From NCBI GenBank assembly GCA_018388625.1, contig CP074402.1:434001-498000 (forward strand): a DNA stretch of 64,000 bases, written 5' to 3'. This DNA is from Nocardiopsis eucommiae (lineage in GTDB: Bacteria; Actinomycetota; Actinomycetes; Streptosporangiales; Streptosporangiaceae). The translations under genes were made by a program, and so were the position numbers. The notes under the pieces are model-generated. The model did no database searches. It saw nothing but the letters and a program-made list of their open reading frames with translations, and was not told where the DNA came from. This document shows, piece by piece, positions 19,216-29,338 of the stretch. The number at the start of each line of letters is the position of its first letter. Positions within the stretch are counted from its first letter, which is position 1.

Positions 19216-20318
19216 TCAGGCCCTCGCGGGCGGGGCCGTGCCCTCCGCCTCACGGGCGGCGAGAAGTGAGGCGTGCGTGGGGGCGTCGGGCACGTCGGTC
19301 GGCCGGTCCCTGGCGAACTCCCTCCTCAGGGTCGGCAGGACCTCCTCGCCGAGGATGTCGAGCTGCTCCAGCACGGTCTTCAGGGGGATGCCGACACTGT
19401 CGACGTTGAACAGCTGCCGCTGGTAGTCGCCGAAGCTCTCACGGAAGGTGAGGGTCTTGTCGATGACCTGCTGGGGGCTGCCGACGCTCAGCGGGGTCTC
19501 CTCCATGTACTGCTCCAGTGACGGTCCGCCGCCCATCAGGGGGAGTGGTCGAAGTAGGGGCGGAACTCCCGTACGGCGTCCTGGGAGCGGGGCCGCATGA
19601 AGACGTGGCCGCCGAGCCCGACGATCGCCTGCTCGGCCCTGCCGTGGCCGTAGTGGGCGTAGCGCCTGCGATAGAGGCCGACGAGCTTCTGGAAGTGGCG
19701 CTTGGGCCAGAGGATGTTGTTGGCGAAGAAGCCGTCGCCGTAGAAGGCGGCCTGTTCGGCGATCTCCGGTGAGCGGATGGAGCCGTGCCAGACGAACGGC
19801 GGCACGTCGTCGAGCGGGCGCGGGGTCGACGTGAAGCCCTGCAGCGGGGTGCGGAACTTGCCCTCCCAGTTGACGACGTCCTCGCGCCAGAGCCGGTGCA
19901 GGAGGTTGTAGTTCTCCAGCGCCAGCGGGATGCCCTGGCGGATGTCCTGTCCGAACCACGGGTAGACCGGGCCGGTGTTGCCCCGGCCCATCATCAGGTC
20001 CACGCGCCCCTCGGCCAGGTGCTGGAGCATCGCGTAGTCCTCCGCGATCTTCACCGGGTCGTTGGTGGTGATGAGGGTGGTGGAGGTGGACAGGATGATG
20101 CGCTCGGTGCGGGCCGCGATCCAGCCGAGCATGGTGGTCGGGGACGAGGGCACGAACGGCCGGTTGTGGTGCTCGCCGGTCGCGAAGACGTCCAGCCCGA
20201 CCTCCTCGGCCTTCCGCGCGATGGTGACCAACGCCTTGATCCGCTCGTGTTCGGTCGGCGTCCGGCCGTCGGTGGGGTCGCGTGTCACGTCACCGACGGT
20301 GAAGATCCCGAACTGCAT
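19216..20318 (-). CDS. LLM-class flavin-dependent oxidoreductase
   Basis: About 367 residues. Bacterial-luciferase-like TIM barrel: MQFGIFTVGDVTRDP, EEVGLDVFATGEHHNRPF, EDYAMLQHLAEGRVDLMMGRGN and GSPQQVIDKTLTFRESFG. Members are monooxygenases that use reduced FMN (or F420) supplied by a partner reductase; one is encoded at the end of the same gene set. The break near 19540 is at CACTCCCCCTGATG, where a sixth C restores DHSPLMGGG. First gene of the minus-strand redox operon. Substrate unknown. Confidence 0.88.
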
Positions 20319-20461
20319 CGCACTCGTCTCCTGTGGTCGCCGTGTCGACCGGGGTGGTCGACGCGCTGGGTCGGACGTCGCCGCTCTCCGGAGCCGCGAG
20401 GGACGCGTGCCTCGCTGGCGGCGGCGCGCGGGTGGGCCGGAGTGCTCCGATGATAGATGAC

Positions 20462-20479
20462 GCATCAACTTCATGATGC
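20462..20479. promoter_or_regulatory. inverted repeat in divergent promoter region
   Basis: GCATCA and TGATGC are separated by six bases, within the 260-base gap between the LLM gene and the divergent peptidase gene. A candidate repressor site for the redox operon; no cognate regulator is adjacent except the MerR protein beyond the peptidase. Confidence 0.35.
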
Positions 20480-20578
20480 CCCGGTCTCCCGACGGGGGCG
20501 GATCCTGCGGCTTGACCCTGTTCCAGGAACACGGTGTCTGCTTGGCTCCGACGTGCTGGACGTAGCGAAGGAGTGGTC

Positions 20579-22129
20579 GTGGAACATCGTCGACGAGGAG
20601 GAACACGGATCCGGGTCGGGGCCGGGGTACTGGCGCTGACCGGGGTCCTGGCCGGGTGCGCGGCGGAGGAGACGGCCGCGTCCGATCTGGAGGCCTTCCA
20701 CGCGCAGGAACTCGCCTGGGAGGAGTGCGCCGACTACCCGGACACGGCGGGAGAGGCCGCGCTCCTGGAACTGGCGCCGGGCGCGGAGTGCGCCCGCATG
20801 GAGGTGCCGCTCGACTACGAGGACCCCGAGGGCGAACGGGCGTCGGTGGCGGTCCTACGGGTGCCCGCGCGGGGTGAGTCGACGGGATCGCTGGTGTACA
20901 ACCCCGGCGGTCCGGGCGGTTCCGGGGTCGTGGGCGCCGCCCTGGCCTTCGCCGGGCTCGCGGAGAGCGAGATCACCGAACGCTTCGACCTGGTCGGGTT
21001 CGATCCGCGCGGTGTCGGCGCCACCACTCCCGCCGTGGACTGCTACACGGACGAGGAGGCCGACAGGGGCGTCGTTCCTCTGGGATCGCAGGGAACCACG
21101 GTGAGCTTCACCGAGGACGACACCCGGGAGATCATGGAGCGGTGCGCCGAGGGCACCGGCGGTGTGGAGGTCCTCGAACACCTGGGCACCCGGGACACCG
21201 CGCGGGACATGGACGTGCTGCGGGCGGTCCTGGGCGAGGAGGAGCTGACCTACTTCGGGCAGAGCTACGGCACCCGCCTGGGCGCCGTCTACGCCGAGCA
21301 GTTCCCCGACCGGGTGCGCGCGATGGTGCTGGACGGGGCGATGAGCCCGCTGGAGGGCAGCTTCGAGCGGCGGGTCAACGCGTACGCCGGGTTCCAGTCG
21401 GCGTTCGACGAGATGGCCGTGGCGTGCGCGGCCGAGGCGGACTGCCCGCTGGGCGCGGATCCGGAGGTGGCCACCGAGCGGTTCCAGGAGATCGTGCGTC
21501 CCCTGCGGGAGGACCCCGTGCCCGCGTTGGGCTCCGAGCTGGACTTCGACGGGGCGGTCGGCGGTGTCATCGCGGGGCTGTACTCCCCGCAGAGCTGGCC
21601 CCGGATCACCGAGGGGATCGCCGAGGTCGAACAGGGCCGGGGCGACGCCCTGATGCAGCTCATCTACGACTTCGGTCTGCGCGGCCCCGACGGGCGGTGG
21701 CCGAACTCGCTGGAGGCCAACCACGCGATCAACTGCATGGACGAGGATCGCCTGACCCCGGAACAGGGTGGTGAGCTGCGGGAGGCGACCTACGCCCAGG
21801 CACCCTTCATGGACCCGGGAGTGGACGTGACCGAGGGCGCGCGCGACGGGTGCGAGGCCTGGCCCGCCGAGCCCGAGCTCGGCTTCCCGCACGCCCAGGA
21901 CGTCGAGGGACTGCCGGACACGCTTGTAGTGTCGATCACCGGTGACCCGAGCACCCCGCACGCGGGAGGGATCGAGCTCGCGGACACCCTCGGGAGCGCC
22001 CTGCTCACCGTCGAGGGCGAGGGGCACGGGATCGTCTCGCTGGGGACCAACGCCTGCGTGGACGAGGCCGCCGCCAGGTACCTGGTCGACCTGGAGGTGC
22101 CCGAGCCGGACGCGACCTGCACGCTCTGA
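20579..22129 (+). CDS. secreted tripeptidyl-aminopeptidase-like alpha/beta hydrolase lipoprotein
   Basis: About 516 residues. The N-terminus is a lipoprotein signal (VLALTGVLAGC, lipobox Cys near residue 27). The hydrolase core has the oxyanion loop YNPGGPGGSG, the nucleophile elbow FGQSYGTRLGAVYA, and late Asp/His candidates in VSITGDPSTPHAG and VEGEGHGIVS, matching the Streptomyces SlpD/SlpE/TAP proteases, which remove N-terminal tripeptides. GTG at 20579 is chosen because GAAGGAG lies five bases upstream; 20573 is also in frame. Followed closely by a MerR regulator, possibly in the same transcript. Confidence 0.9.
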   Translation: MEHRRRGGTRIRVGAGVLALTGVLAGCAAEETAASDLEAFHAQELAWEECADYPDTAGEAALLELAPGAECARMEVPLDYEDPEGERASVAVLRVPARGESTGSLVYNPGGPGGSGVVGAALAFAGLAESEITERFDLVGFDPRGVGATTPAVDCYTDEEADRGVVPLGSQGTTVSFTEDDTREIMERCAEGTGGVEVLEHLGTRDTARDMDVLRAVLGEEELTYFGQSYGTRLGAVYAEQFPDRVRAMVLDGAMSPLEGSFERRVNAYAGFQSAFDEMAVACAAEADCPLGADPEVATERFQEIVRPLREDPVPALGSELDFDGAVGGVIAGLYSPQSWPRITEGIAEVEQGRGDALMQLIYDFGLRGPDGRWPNSLEANHAINCMDEDRLTPEQGGELREATYAQAPFMDPGVDVTEGARDGCEAWPAEPELGFPHAQDVEGLPDTLVVSITGDPSTPHAGGIELADTLGSALLTVEGEGHGIVSLGTNACVDEAAARYLVDLEVPEPDATCTL

Positions 22130-22139
22130 GGGGGAGTCC

Positions 22140-22860
22140 ATGGGCTGGAGCACGAGTGAGCTCGCCGCGATGGCCGGGACCACGGTGAACACCATCCGGC
22201 ACTACCACCGGGTCGGCCTGCTCGACCAGCCGGAACGGCGGAGCAACGGCTACAAGCAGTACCAGGCGCGGCACCTGGCGCGGGTCCTCCAGATCCGCCG
22301 GTTGCGCGAACTGGGAGTGCCACTGTCCCGCGTGGACCGGATGGGGGAGGGCCCCGCGGACTCCGAGGACGCCCTGCGGGCCCTGGACGCCGAGCTCGCC
22401 GCCGGGATCGAGCGTCTGCGCCGAGCGCGGGAGGAGGTGGCGGCGCTGCTGCGTGAGGGCACGCCCACGGACGTCCCACCCGGATTCGAGGGCGTCGCCG
22501 AACGGCTGAGCGACGCCGACCGGGCGGTCATCGCGATCTCCAGCCGCTTCTACGACGAACGCGCGGTCGCGGACCTCCGCGCCATGATCGACGCGGAGCC
22601 GACCGACATGGACCAGGAGATGAACACCCTGCCGCCGGACGCGAGCGCGGACACGCGCCAGCGTCTGGCGGAGCGGGTGGCGGCGATCCTGGAGGAGCAC
22701 CGGCGGAACCACCCCTGGTTGAGCGATCCGGATTCGCGGCTGACGATGCCCCGCGCCGTGGTCGAGAAGGCCGCGATGATGTCCGTGGCCGACCTCTACA
22801 ACGAGGCGCAGCGGGACGTCATGCGCCGGGCCCTCCTCCTCCTGGAGGGGAGGAGGGGTA
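22140..22860 (+). CDS. MerR-family transcriptional regulator
   Basis: About 240 residues. A MerR helix-turn-helix begins STSELAAMAGTTVNTIRHYHRVGLL and continues into RRSNGYKQYQARHLARVLQIRRLRELGVPLS. A dimerisation helix and a helical effector-binding region follow with no cysteine pair typical of metal sensors. ATG at 22140 follows GGGGAG ten bases after the peptidase stop. As read, the frame runs on without a stop into antisense sequence. Restoring one G near 22850 gives a TAG at about 22858-22860, just before the terminator, and that end is used. Effector unknown. Confidence 0.82.
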
Positions 22861-22884
22861 GGGGCGGGGCCCACGCCCCGCCCC
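22861..22884. terminator. bidirectional terminator between convergent genes
   Basis: GGGGCGGGGC, loop CCAC, GCCCCGCCCC lies between the end of the MerR gene and the stop of the convergent DUF1080 protein gene. Confidence 0.7.
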
Positions 22885-22889
22885 TCCGG

Positions 22890-25878
22890 TCAGCCGAGCT
22901 CCTTGATCTGCACGTCGCGGAACCACACGTCGGAACCGGTGTGGTGGTTCTGGAGGCCGATCCGGCCGGTCAGGTCCCGGTCGGGGTCGGCCCCCTCGCT
23001 GTCGAAGTCGTTGATCAGCGTGTCGTTGAGGTACACCCGCACCCGGTGGTCCTCGACGAGGATCTCGTAGGTGTTCCACTCACCCGGCGGGTTGAGGGCC
23101 TCGTCGCGGGCCTCGATGTCGGCGCCCTGGAAGTTGTAGATGGCGCCCGTGGTCAGGTGGGGCTCGTCGGTGGCGTCGATCTGGACCTCGAAGCCCCGGT
23201 TGCGGGCGGCGGGGTCGCCCTGCGGGTCGTCGACCCCGAGGTGCACCCCCGAGTTGTCGTCCCCGCCCATCTTCCAGTCCAGGGTCAGGCTGTAGTCGGT
23301 GAACTCCTCCGGATAGCTGGTGAAGCCCAGACCGCCGACGGAACGCATCGTGCAGTCGCCCTGGGAGACGAAGTCGCCGGGACCGGCCATCTCCCAGTCG
23401 GCCAGGCTCTCGGGGGTGCCGTCGAACAGCATCCGGTACCCCTCGTCGGGCTCCGCCGGGACGCAGGGTTCCTGCTGGACGCGCAGGTGGTCCCAGTTCA
23501 CGTGCCGGTCGTCGTCCTCACCCGCGGTGACGGTGATGGTGTTGGCCCCCTCCCGGAGGTCGAGCTGCTCGACGTGGTCGGCCCAGACCTGCCAGACCTC
23601 GGTGGTCTCGACCGTGATCTGCCCCAGGTCCTCGCCGTTGACGTCCAGCGAGATGGTCTTGGGTCCCACGAACGGGTTGGGGCCGCTGGAGTAGCGGAAC
23701 GTCACCGGGTGGGTCCCCGCCTCGTCCACGTGGACGTCCCAGGTCAGAGAGGCGCCGATGTTGCTGAAGCCGTCCACGAACCCCTCGCCGGTGTGGTGCG
23801 GGTGTTCGTTGGCGATACCCGCTCCGCCGCGCAGCCAGCCGTCCTCGGCCTCGTACAGGCCGATCTCGTTGGGCGGCGCCTCGTGGCCGGGGATGGTGTG
23901 GACGGTGTACCAGGCCTCGGTGCTCCACAGGTCGGTGCCGTCGGCCGCCGCGAACGGGCGGGGCGAGCGGACGTGCACCACCCGGTCCTCACGCAGGCCA
24001 CCGACGTCCAGGCTGACCGTGTGCCCGTCCTCGGAGACGGAGGCGCCGGTGACGGAGAGGGACTCCTGGTTGCGCTTGGGGCCGCCGTACTGCGAGGTCG
24101 GGTTGTACGACCACTGGGCCACCTCGTAGCTCGCGGCGGCGTCGGCGACCACCTCCTCGGAGACCGGCTTGGTGTAGGTGAGGTCGAACCCGGTCTCCGT
24201 GATCTCCATGGACAGGATGTCCATGGCGTCCTCGGAGGTCGGGGTCAGCTTCTGGAGGCCGTAGGGAAGCTTGCCGGGCTGCTCCCAGTTGCCGCCGCCA
24301 CCGATACCGCCCACGTAGAAGTCTCCGTCGGGGCCGAGGGCCAGCCTGCTGACCCCGGACTCCAGACCCTGGGTCATCCGGAACACGGCGCCCTGCTTAC
24401 GTCCCTCGACCTCCTCCAGGAAGCCGCGCTGGAGCCCTCCGTAGGTGACGTCACCGAAGAGGATCTGCCCTCGAAGACGCCCGACTCCACCAGCACCGGG
24501 TTGGTGGGCGAGTTGGAGATCTCGTCGTGCGGCAGCCACAGGACGGGCTGGGTGACCGGCTGGTCGTCGAAGGGCCCGGCCGGAGTCGTGTAGTGGTTGT
24601 AGAACGCGCCCTCCTCGATCTCGACGATCTTGGAGGCGGGCAGCCAGTCGCCCTGGTTGTCGGCGACGAGGATCTCGCCCTCGGCCCCCAACCGATGCCG
24701 TTGGGGGTGCGCAGGCCACCGGCGACGTACTCCACCTCGCCGGTCTCCTTGTCCACCTTGACGGAGGTGCCCCGGTTCTCCACGTGTTGGGGGACCGTGG
24801 TCCTGCCACCGGGGGTGATGGCCACGGAGAGGTTGAGGTAGTAGTGGTCGTCGTCGGCCAGGAGCCCGAAGCCGAACTCGTGGTAGGTGCCGCCGCTCGG
24901 CCAGGTGGCGATCTGCTCGGTGTCCTCGTAGACACCGTCGCCGTCGGCGTCGACCAACCGGCTGAGCTGGTGCTTCTCCGCGACGATGACCTCACCGTCC
25001 TCGACCAGCACCCCCTGGGGCTCGTTCATGTCCGTCGCGACCACCTCGGTCGTGATGTCGTCGGGGTCGGCGTCCTCGCCCACGGTCCCGTCGACGATCT
25101 CCACGGCGCCGTCGAAGCTCTCGCGGCCGGCCCAGGTCGTGATGACCATCCGCCCGTCCTCGAACCAGTCCATGCCGGTGACGGTGGGCTCGAAGCCCTC
25201 CGGGCGCAGGTCGGTCACGGTGTAGTTCGGGTGGACGCCCGCGAGGGGAGCCCCGTCCCCGGGACTCATGTCGGCGTCCGAGCACACCTTCACCCCGGGC
25301 GCGGTCACCCGGGTGACGTCCGCGTCGGTGGTGAGGACGTCCTCGGGGACGAGGGTGAACCCGTCCTCACCCGGGGGTCTCCACTCCAGCCGCAGCGCCT
25401 TGTCGAAGGCGCCCTGGAAGTAGTCGATGCGCAGGGCGTGCGCGCCCTCGGTGAGCTCGGCCGTTCCGTCGACGGCGGTCGGCGGTTGGCGCTGGTCGTT
25501 CTCGATGATCTGCTCGCCGTCGAGGTACAGGCGGGAGCCGTCGTCGCTGATCAGGCGGAAGTCGTAGGTCCCGTCCGCGGGCACGTGGAGGTTCCCGATC
25601 ACGTGCGCCATGAAGTTGTTGGCGATGCCGCCGAACTCCTCCGTGGTCTCGTAGTCGACGGTCTCGCGCAGGACGTCGACGTTCGGGGTCTGGCCCTCGA
25701 CGAGGGTGCAGATCCGCTCGGGCTCGAAGCCCACGTCGAAGACCCGGAGGGTGACGCCGGGCTCCTGTGGCGGGAGGTCGGTGGGGAGGGCCAGCGCCGG
25801 GGCGGCTGGGAGGAGGGCCCCGGCGACCAGGGCGAACCCCAGGGTCGTCGCCAGTGAACGGAGTGGTCTCAGTAACAT
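22890..25878 (-). CDS. secreted multidomain PA14 / beta-propeller / CBM / DUF1080 protein
   Basis: About 996 residues. Domains in order: a signal peptide (to about residue 32, ALPAAPALA-like); a PA14 sugar-binding domain (DGTYDFRLISDDGSRLYLDG) to about 180; a ThuA/sorbosone-dehydrogenase-like propeller (VTGMDWFEDGRMVITTWAGR, NEPQGVLVEDGEVIVAEKHQ, ALGPDGDFYVGGIGGGGNW) to about 590; a CBM6/35-like domain (YEAEDGWLRGGAGI, VNWDHLRV); and a C-terminal DUF1080 domain (MLFDGTPESLADWEM, DNSGVHLGV, IGLQNHHTGSDVWFRDVQIKEL). DUF1080 proteins include 3-keto-glycoside hydrolases. Breaks lie near 24690 and 24470. ATG 25878 follows AGGGAG. Probably acts outside the cell on oxidised glycosides; lies downstream of a cupin gene on the same strand. 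Confidence 0.85.
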
Positions 25879-26081
25879 GAACAGACTCCCTCGTGCGGGT
25901 CGGGTGAGTACTGAACTCGGCGTGGCTCCGGGCGGGAGGGGCCCGGAGGGCACAACGGGGCAGGGCGAAGTGCGCGGGGAAGGGCGCGCCTGCCTGGCGG
26001 TTCGACGGGGTGGGGGACGGAGTCGGGGCGGGATCGGGAACGGAGGCGGGGGACGACCGGTCCGCCGGTCGTCCCCCCGCG

Positions 26082-26851
26082 TCACTCGGTGCGCTCGGTT
26101 CTCTCGTACTTGTCGAGGCGCCCGCACATGCCCCAGGCCGGGACGGCTCCGCCCCGGTGGACGGACGCCGAGGCCAGGTGGGAGGCGTCGCCCTCCGCGA
26201 GCGCGTCGAGGTGGGCGGCGGTGCGGGCGACCTCGGCGGCCGGTCCGCGCTCGAACCGGGTCCGCCAGGCGGGCAGGCGGGCGGAGACCAGGCGCAGGGC
26301 GGCGGTGTGGAGGTCGGTCAGCGCGGAGGTGTCGCCCGATTCCAGGCGGTTCCGCAGTCGGGTGAAGCCGGACACGGCGAGTTCGCGCCGCTCACGTGCC
26401 GAGCCCTCGGGGTCGGCGGGGTCGAGGGCCGCCGCCCTCGCGTAGGCGGCCGGGTCGGCCAGGACCTCGGAGGGGAAGGTGAGGACGGCGTCGCCGGCCT
26501 CGGGCAGGCCCGCGTTCTGCATGAGGACGATCATGCGCAGGTCACCGTGGTTGATCAGGCGGTGCACGGTCCCGGGGGTGAACCAGAGGAGGTCGCCCTC
26601 GGTGAGCGGCGTGGACGCGAAGCCCGACATGGTCAGGGTCTGCACGGCCCCCGAACCGCCGGTGACCGCGTACGCCTCGGTGCAGGCCAGGTGGAGGTGG
26701 GGGTGCCGCCGCACAGGCCGTCGGACCCCGGCGCGGCGGGCCAGTCGTAGACGCGCAGCCCGGACAGTCCGATCCCTCCGGGCAGCGCGGGGAGGTCGTG
26801 TGGCGGGGGTGTCGGTGCGTCAGTGCTGGCTGGCTGGGGAAACGGGTTCAC
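26082..26851 (-). CDS. cupin-domain protein
   Basis: About 256 residues. A Pro-rich N-terminal segment with LRVYDWPAAPG leads into a cupin: TPHLHLACTEAYAVTGGSG supplies the HxH and Glu metal ligands, and FTPGTVHRLINH the second histidine. The rest is helical with no recognised motif. The break near 26700 is a five-C run that needs six (GGCACCCCCAC). GTG at 26851 is the likely start. A perfect GAAAGCGCTTTC palindrome lies 24 bases upstream, so a LacI protein probably represses it. Likely an isomerase or sugar-handling enzyme of the catabolic island, but no reaction can be named. Confidence 0.75.
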
Positions 26852-26874
26852 CGCGGCTCCCGGGACGCGTGGGG

Positions 26875-26886
26875 GAAAGCGCTTTC
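26875..26886. promoter_or_regulatory. LacI-family operator before the cupin gene
   Basis: GAAAGCGCTTTC, a perfect 12-base palindrome with the central CG typical of LacI-family sites. It lies 24 bases before the cupin start and 170 bases before the divergent LacI-type gene at 27056. Confidence 0.75.
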
Positions 26887-27055
26887 TATGCCGAGAAAGT
26901 ACGTTCGGTCCCCGTTGGCTGTCAAGGTCCCCAGGGGCACTCGATTCCCGCCTGCACCGGACGGGGAACTTCGCCATACTGCTGGGAACGCCTCCCCGGA
27001 CGGCGCTGGCGGCAGCGCGGTCGGGAGGTTCCGGGAACGGGGGAGCAGGGCGGAG

Positions 27056-28100
27056 ATGGCCACCACACTCGCTGACGTGGCGCGGCGGGCCGGGGTGTCA
27101 CCGGCGACGGTGTCCCGGGTCCTCAACGGCAACTACCCCGTGGCCCGGGCGACGGCGGAACGGGTCCACCGGGCCGTCGCCGAGCTGGACTACGTGGTCA
27201 ACGGCAACGCCCGCGCCCTGGCGGCGGCCAGCTCCGACCTGATCGGTGTCCTGGTGCACGACGTCGCGGACCCGTTCTTCGGGGTGATCGCCAGCGGTAT
27301 CCAGGACGCCATGGCCGAGGGCGACGTCCTGGCCGTCGTGTGCAACACCGCCAGCTCCGCCGAACGGGAGCTGCGCTACCTCCGGCTCCTGCGCAGACAG
27401 CGGGCCAGGGCCGTGGTGCTCACCGGGGGTCGGTCAACGACCCCGGACACCGCGCCGCCCTCCTCGACCAGGTCACCGAGTTCACGTCCGCCGGATCCCG
27501 CGTCGTCCTGTGCGGCCGACCGCCCCTGACCGGCCACGACGGCGCGCGGCTACCGGGGGTGGTCGCGGTCGACTTCGACAACGGCGAGGGGGCCCGCGAG
27601 CTCACCGCGCATTTGGTCGCGTCGGGGCACCGGGGATCGGCTACCTCACCGGGCCGGAACACCGGACCACCTCGCGGCTGCGGTTGGACGGCCACCTCCG
27701 GGCCTTGGCCGACGCGGGCCTGTCCGAGGAGAGCTGCCCCGTGGTGACCTGCGACTTCGACCGGGAGTCGGGGCGGGCCGGGGTGGCGGAGCTCCTGCGC
27801 CGCGCACCCGGTCTCACGGCGGTGGTAGCGGGCAACGACAACGCGGCGCTCGGCGCCCTCGCGGAACTCCGCTCGCGCGGACTGGACGTGCCTGGGGACG
27901 TCTCGGTGGCCGGGTTCGACGACCTCCCGTTCAGCCGTGACGCCGTTCCCGCGCTGACCACCGTGCGCATCCCGCTGGCCGACGCGGGTCGCACCAGCGG
28001 CCTGCTCGCGCTCGGCGCCCGGGAGGATCCGCCCGGTGGGGCCCTGACCGTGCGCACCGAACTGGTCGTCCGCGACTCCTCCGGACCGGCTCCCGGGTAG
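27056..28100 (+). CDS. LacI-family transcriptional regulator 1
   Basis: About 348 residues. The helix-turn-helix MATTLADVARRAGVSPATVSRVLNGNYPVA is canonical, with hinge and a periplasmic-binding-protein-like sensor domain (LIGVLVHDVADPFFGVIASGIQ, VAGNDNAALGALAELRSRGLDVPGDVSVAGFDDLPFS). Two breaks occur, near 27430 (VVLTGG to SVNDPGH) and near 27640 (SGHRG to IGYLTGPEHRT). Divergent from the cupin/DUF1080 genes, with a LacI palindrome in the gap, so autoregulation and local repression by a sugar-released repressor are inferred. Confidence 0.9.
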
Positions 28101-28129
28101 GCCCCCGGGCGGTGGGACTCCGGGCGGGC

Positions 28130-29176
28130 TCACCCCCGAGGGGCGGGCAGGAGTCGCGCAGAATGACCTGGCCCGGCACGGAGACGTCCTCCGTGAGCGG
28201 GGCCTCGGGGTCCAGGGCGAGGTCGGCGGCCCGGCGCCCTATCGCGGCGAGCGGGAACCGCACGGTCGTGAGCTGGGGGTGACGTCGGCCGCGGTCTCGA
28301 TGTCGTTGAACCCCGTGACGGCGACGTCCCGGCCCGGCTGGATGCCGTTGTCGCGCAGGGCGGTCATCGCGCCGACCGCCATGAAGTCGTTGCCCGCGCA
28401 CAACACGTCGACGTCCCTGATCCGACCCGACCGGATGAGCCGGAGGGTGGCGCGGTAGCCGCCGGAGCGGTCGAAGGAGTCGTTCTCGACCACGGAGATC
28501 CCCCGCCCCGGGTCGCGAGCCCCTGCCGCAGGCCCTCCGTCCGCTCCGCCACGGTCTCCAGGGATTCCGCGCCCGTGACCATCGCGGCCTCGCGGTACCC
28601 GATCCCGGCGATCGCGGTCCCGAGCTCCCTGGCCCCGGCGGTGTTGGCGGGGTGCACCGCGCCGAGGCCGCCCACCGGCTGGCTGAGGAAGAGGGTTCGG
28701 CCGCCTCCGTCCGCGAATCCCCGCAGTTCCGCGAGCAGCGCGTCCGTGTGGGGGTTACCCGCGATGCGGCTGCCGCCGACGAGGATGGCCCGGGGCCGCT
28801 GCCCCCGGATCGTCCGGACGGAGGTGAGCTCCCGCTCGCTGTCGCGCGCCGTGATGGCGATGGTCACGATCACCCCGTGGTCGCGGGCGGAGTCAGCGAC
28901 CCCGGCGGCCAGGGCGGAGAAGTACGGGTCGTCGATACTGCTGACGAGCAGGGCGAGCACCGGAGCGTTGCCCCGGGCCATGGCCTGCGCGGACAGATCC
29001 GTCCGGTAGTCGAGTTCGCGGGCGGCGCTCAGGACCCGCTCGCGGTGTTCGCGGCCGACCTTGCGGTCGCTCTCGTTGAGTACCCGGGAGGCCGTCGCCA
29101 GGGACACCCCGGCCCGTGCGGCCACGTCGGTGAGGGTCGGGTTTCCGCTGGATGCCCTGGTCCTCGTCTTGCGCAT
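28130..29176 (-). CDS. LacI-family transcriptional regulator 2
   Basis: About 349 residues. HTH: PTLTDVAARAGVSLATASRVLNESDRKVG. The sensor domain follows (LALLVSSIDDPYFSALAAGV, VLCAGNDFMAVGAMTALRDNGIQPGRDVAVTGFNDIE). Breaks are near 28505 and 28275, and a third missing G near 28135 would give the TGA at 28130-28132, just before the convergent LacI gene ends. ATG at 29176 is preferred (an in-frame ATG lies at 29209). It is divergent from the ABC importer genes with two AAGCGCT-centred dyads between them, which should be its operators. Confidence 0.88.
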
Positions 29177-29231
29177 TTTCCGTCCCGTCCCTCGTGGGGG
29201 CATTGACACCCCACCTACGCGAACTTAATAT

Positions 29232-29286
29232 TCCGGAAACGGGAAAGCGCTATCCCGCTTCCGGATCATCTGGGTAAGCGCTTTCC
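29232..29286. promoter_or_regulatory. double LacI operator upstream of the ABC importer
   Basis: GGGAAAGCGCTATCCC at 29241-29256 sits inside a larger dyad (TCCGGAA at 29232-29238 and TTCCGGA at 29259-29265). GGTAAGCGCTTTCC follows at 29273-29286, centred 31 bases (about three helix turns) downstream. Both share AAGCGCT with the palindrome before the cupin gene. They lie between lacI-2 and the permease gene and probably repress both. Confidence 0.8.
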
Positions 29287-29338
29287 ATCATAGCCGAGGC
29301 TTCTTCCGCCATCCCCCGAAGTGCGACACGAGGTCCGT

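Noticed and set aside
22864..24593. MerR protein with a very long C-terminal extension
   Set aside because: The extension is antisense to the DUF1080 gene and follows a frame slip; a repaired frame stops just before the terminator.
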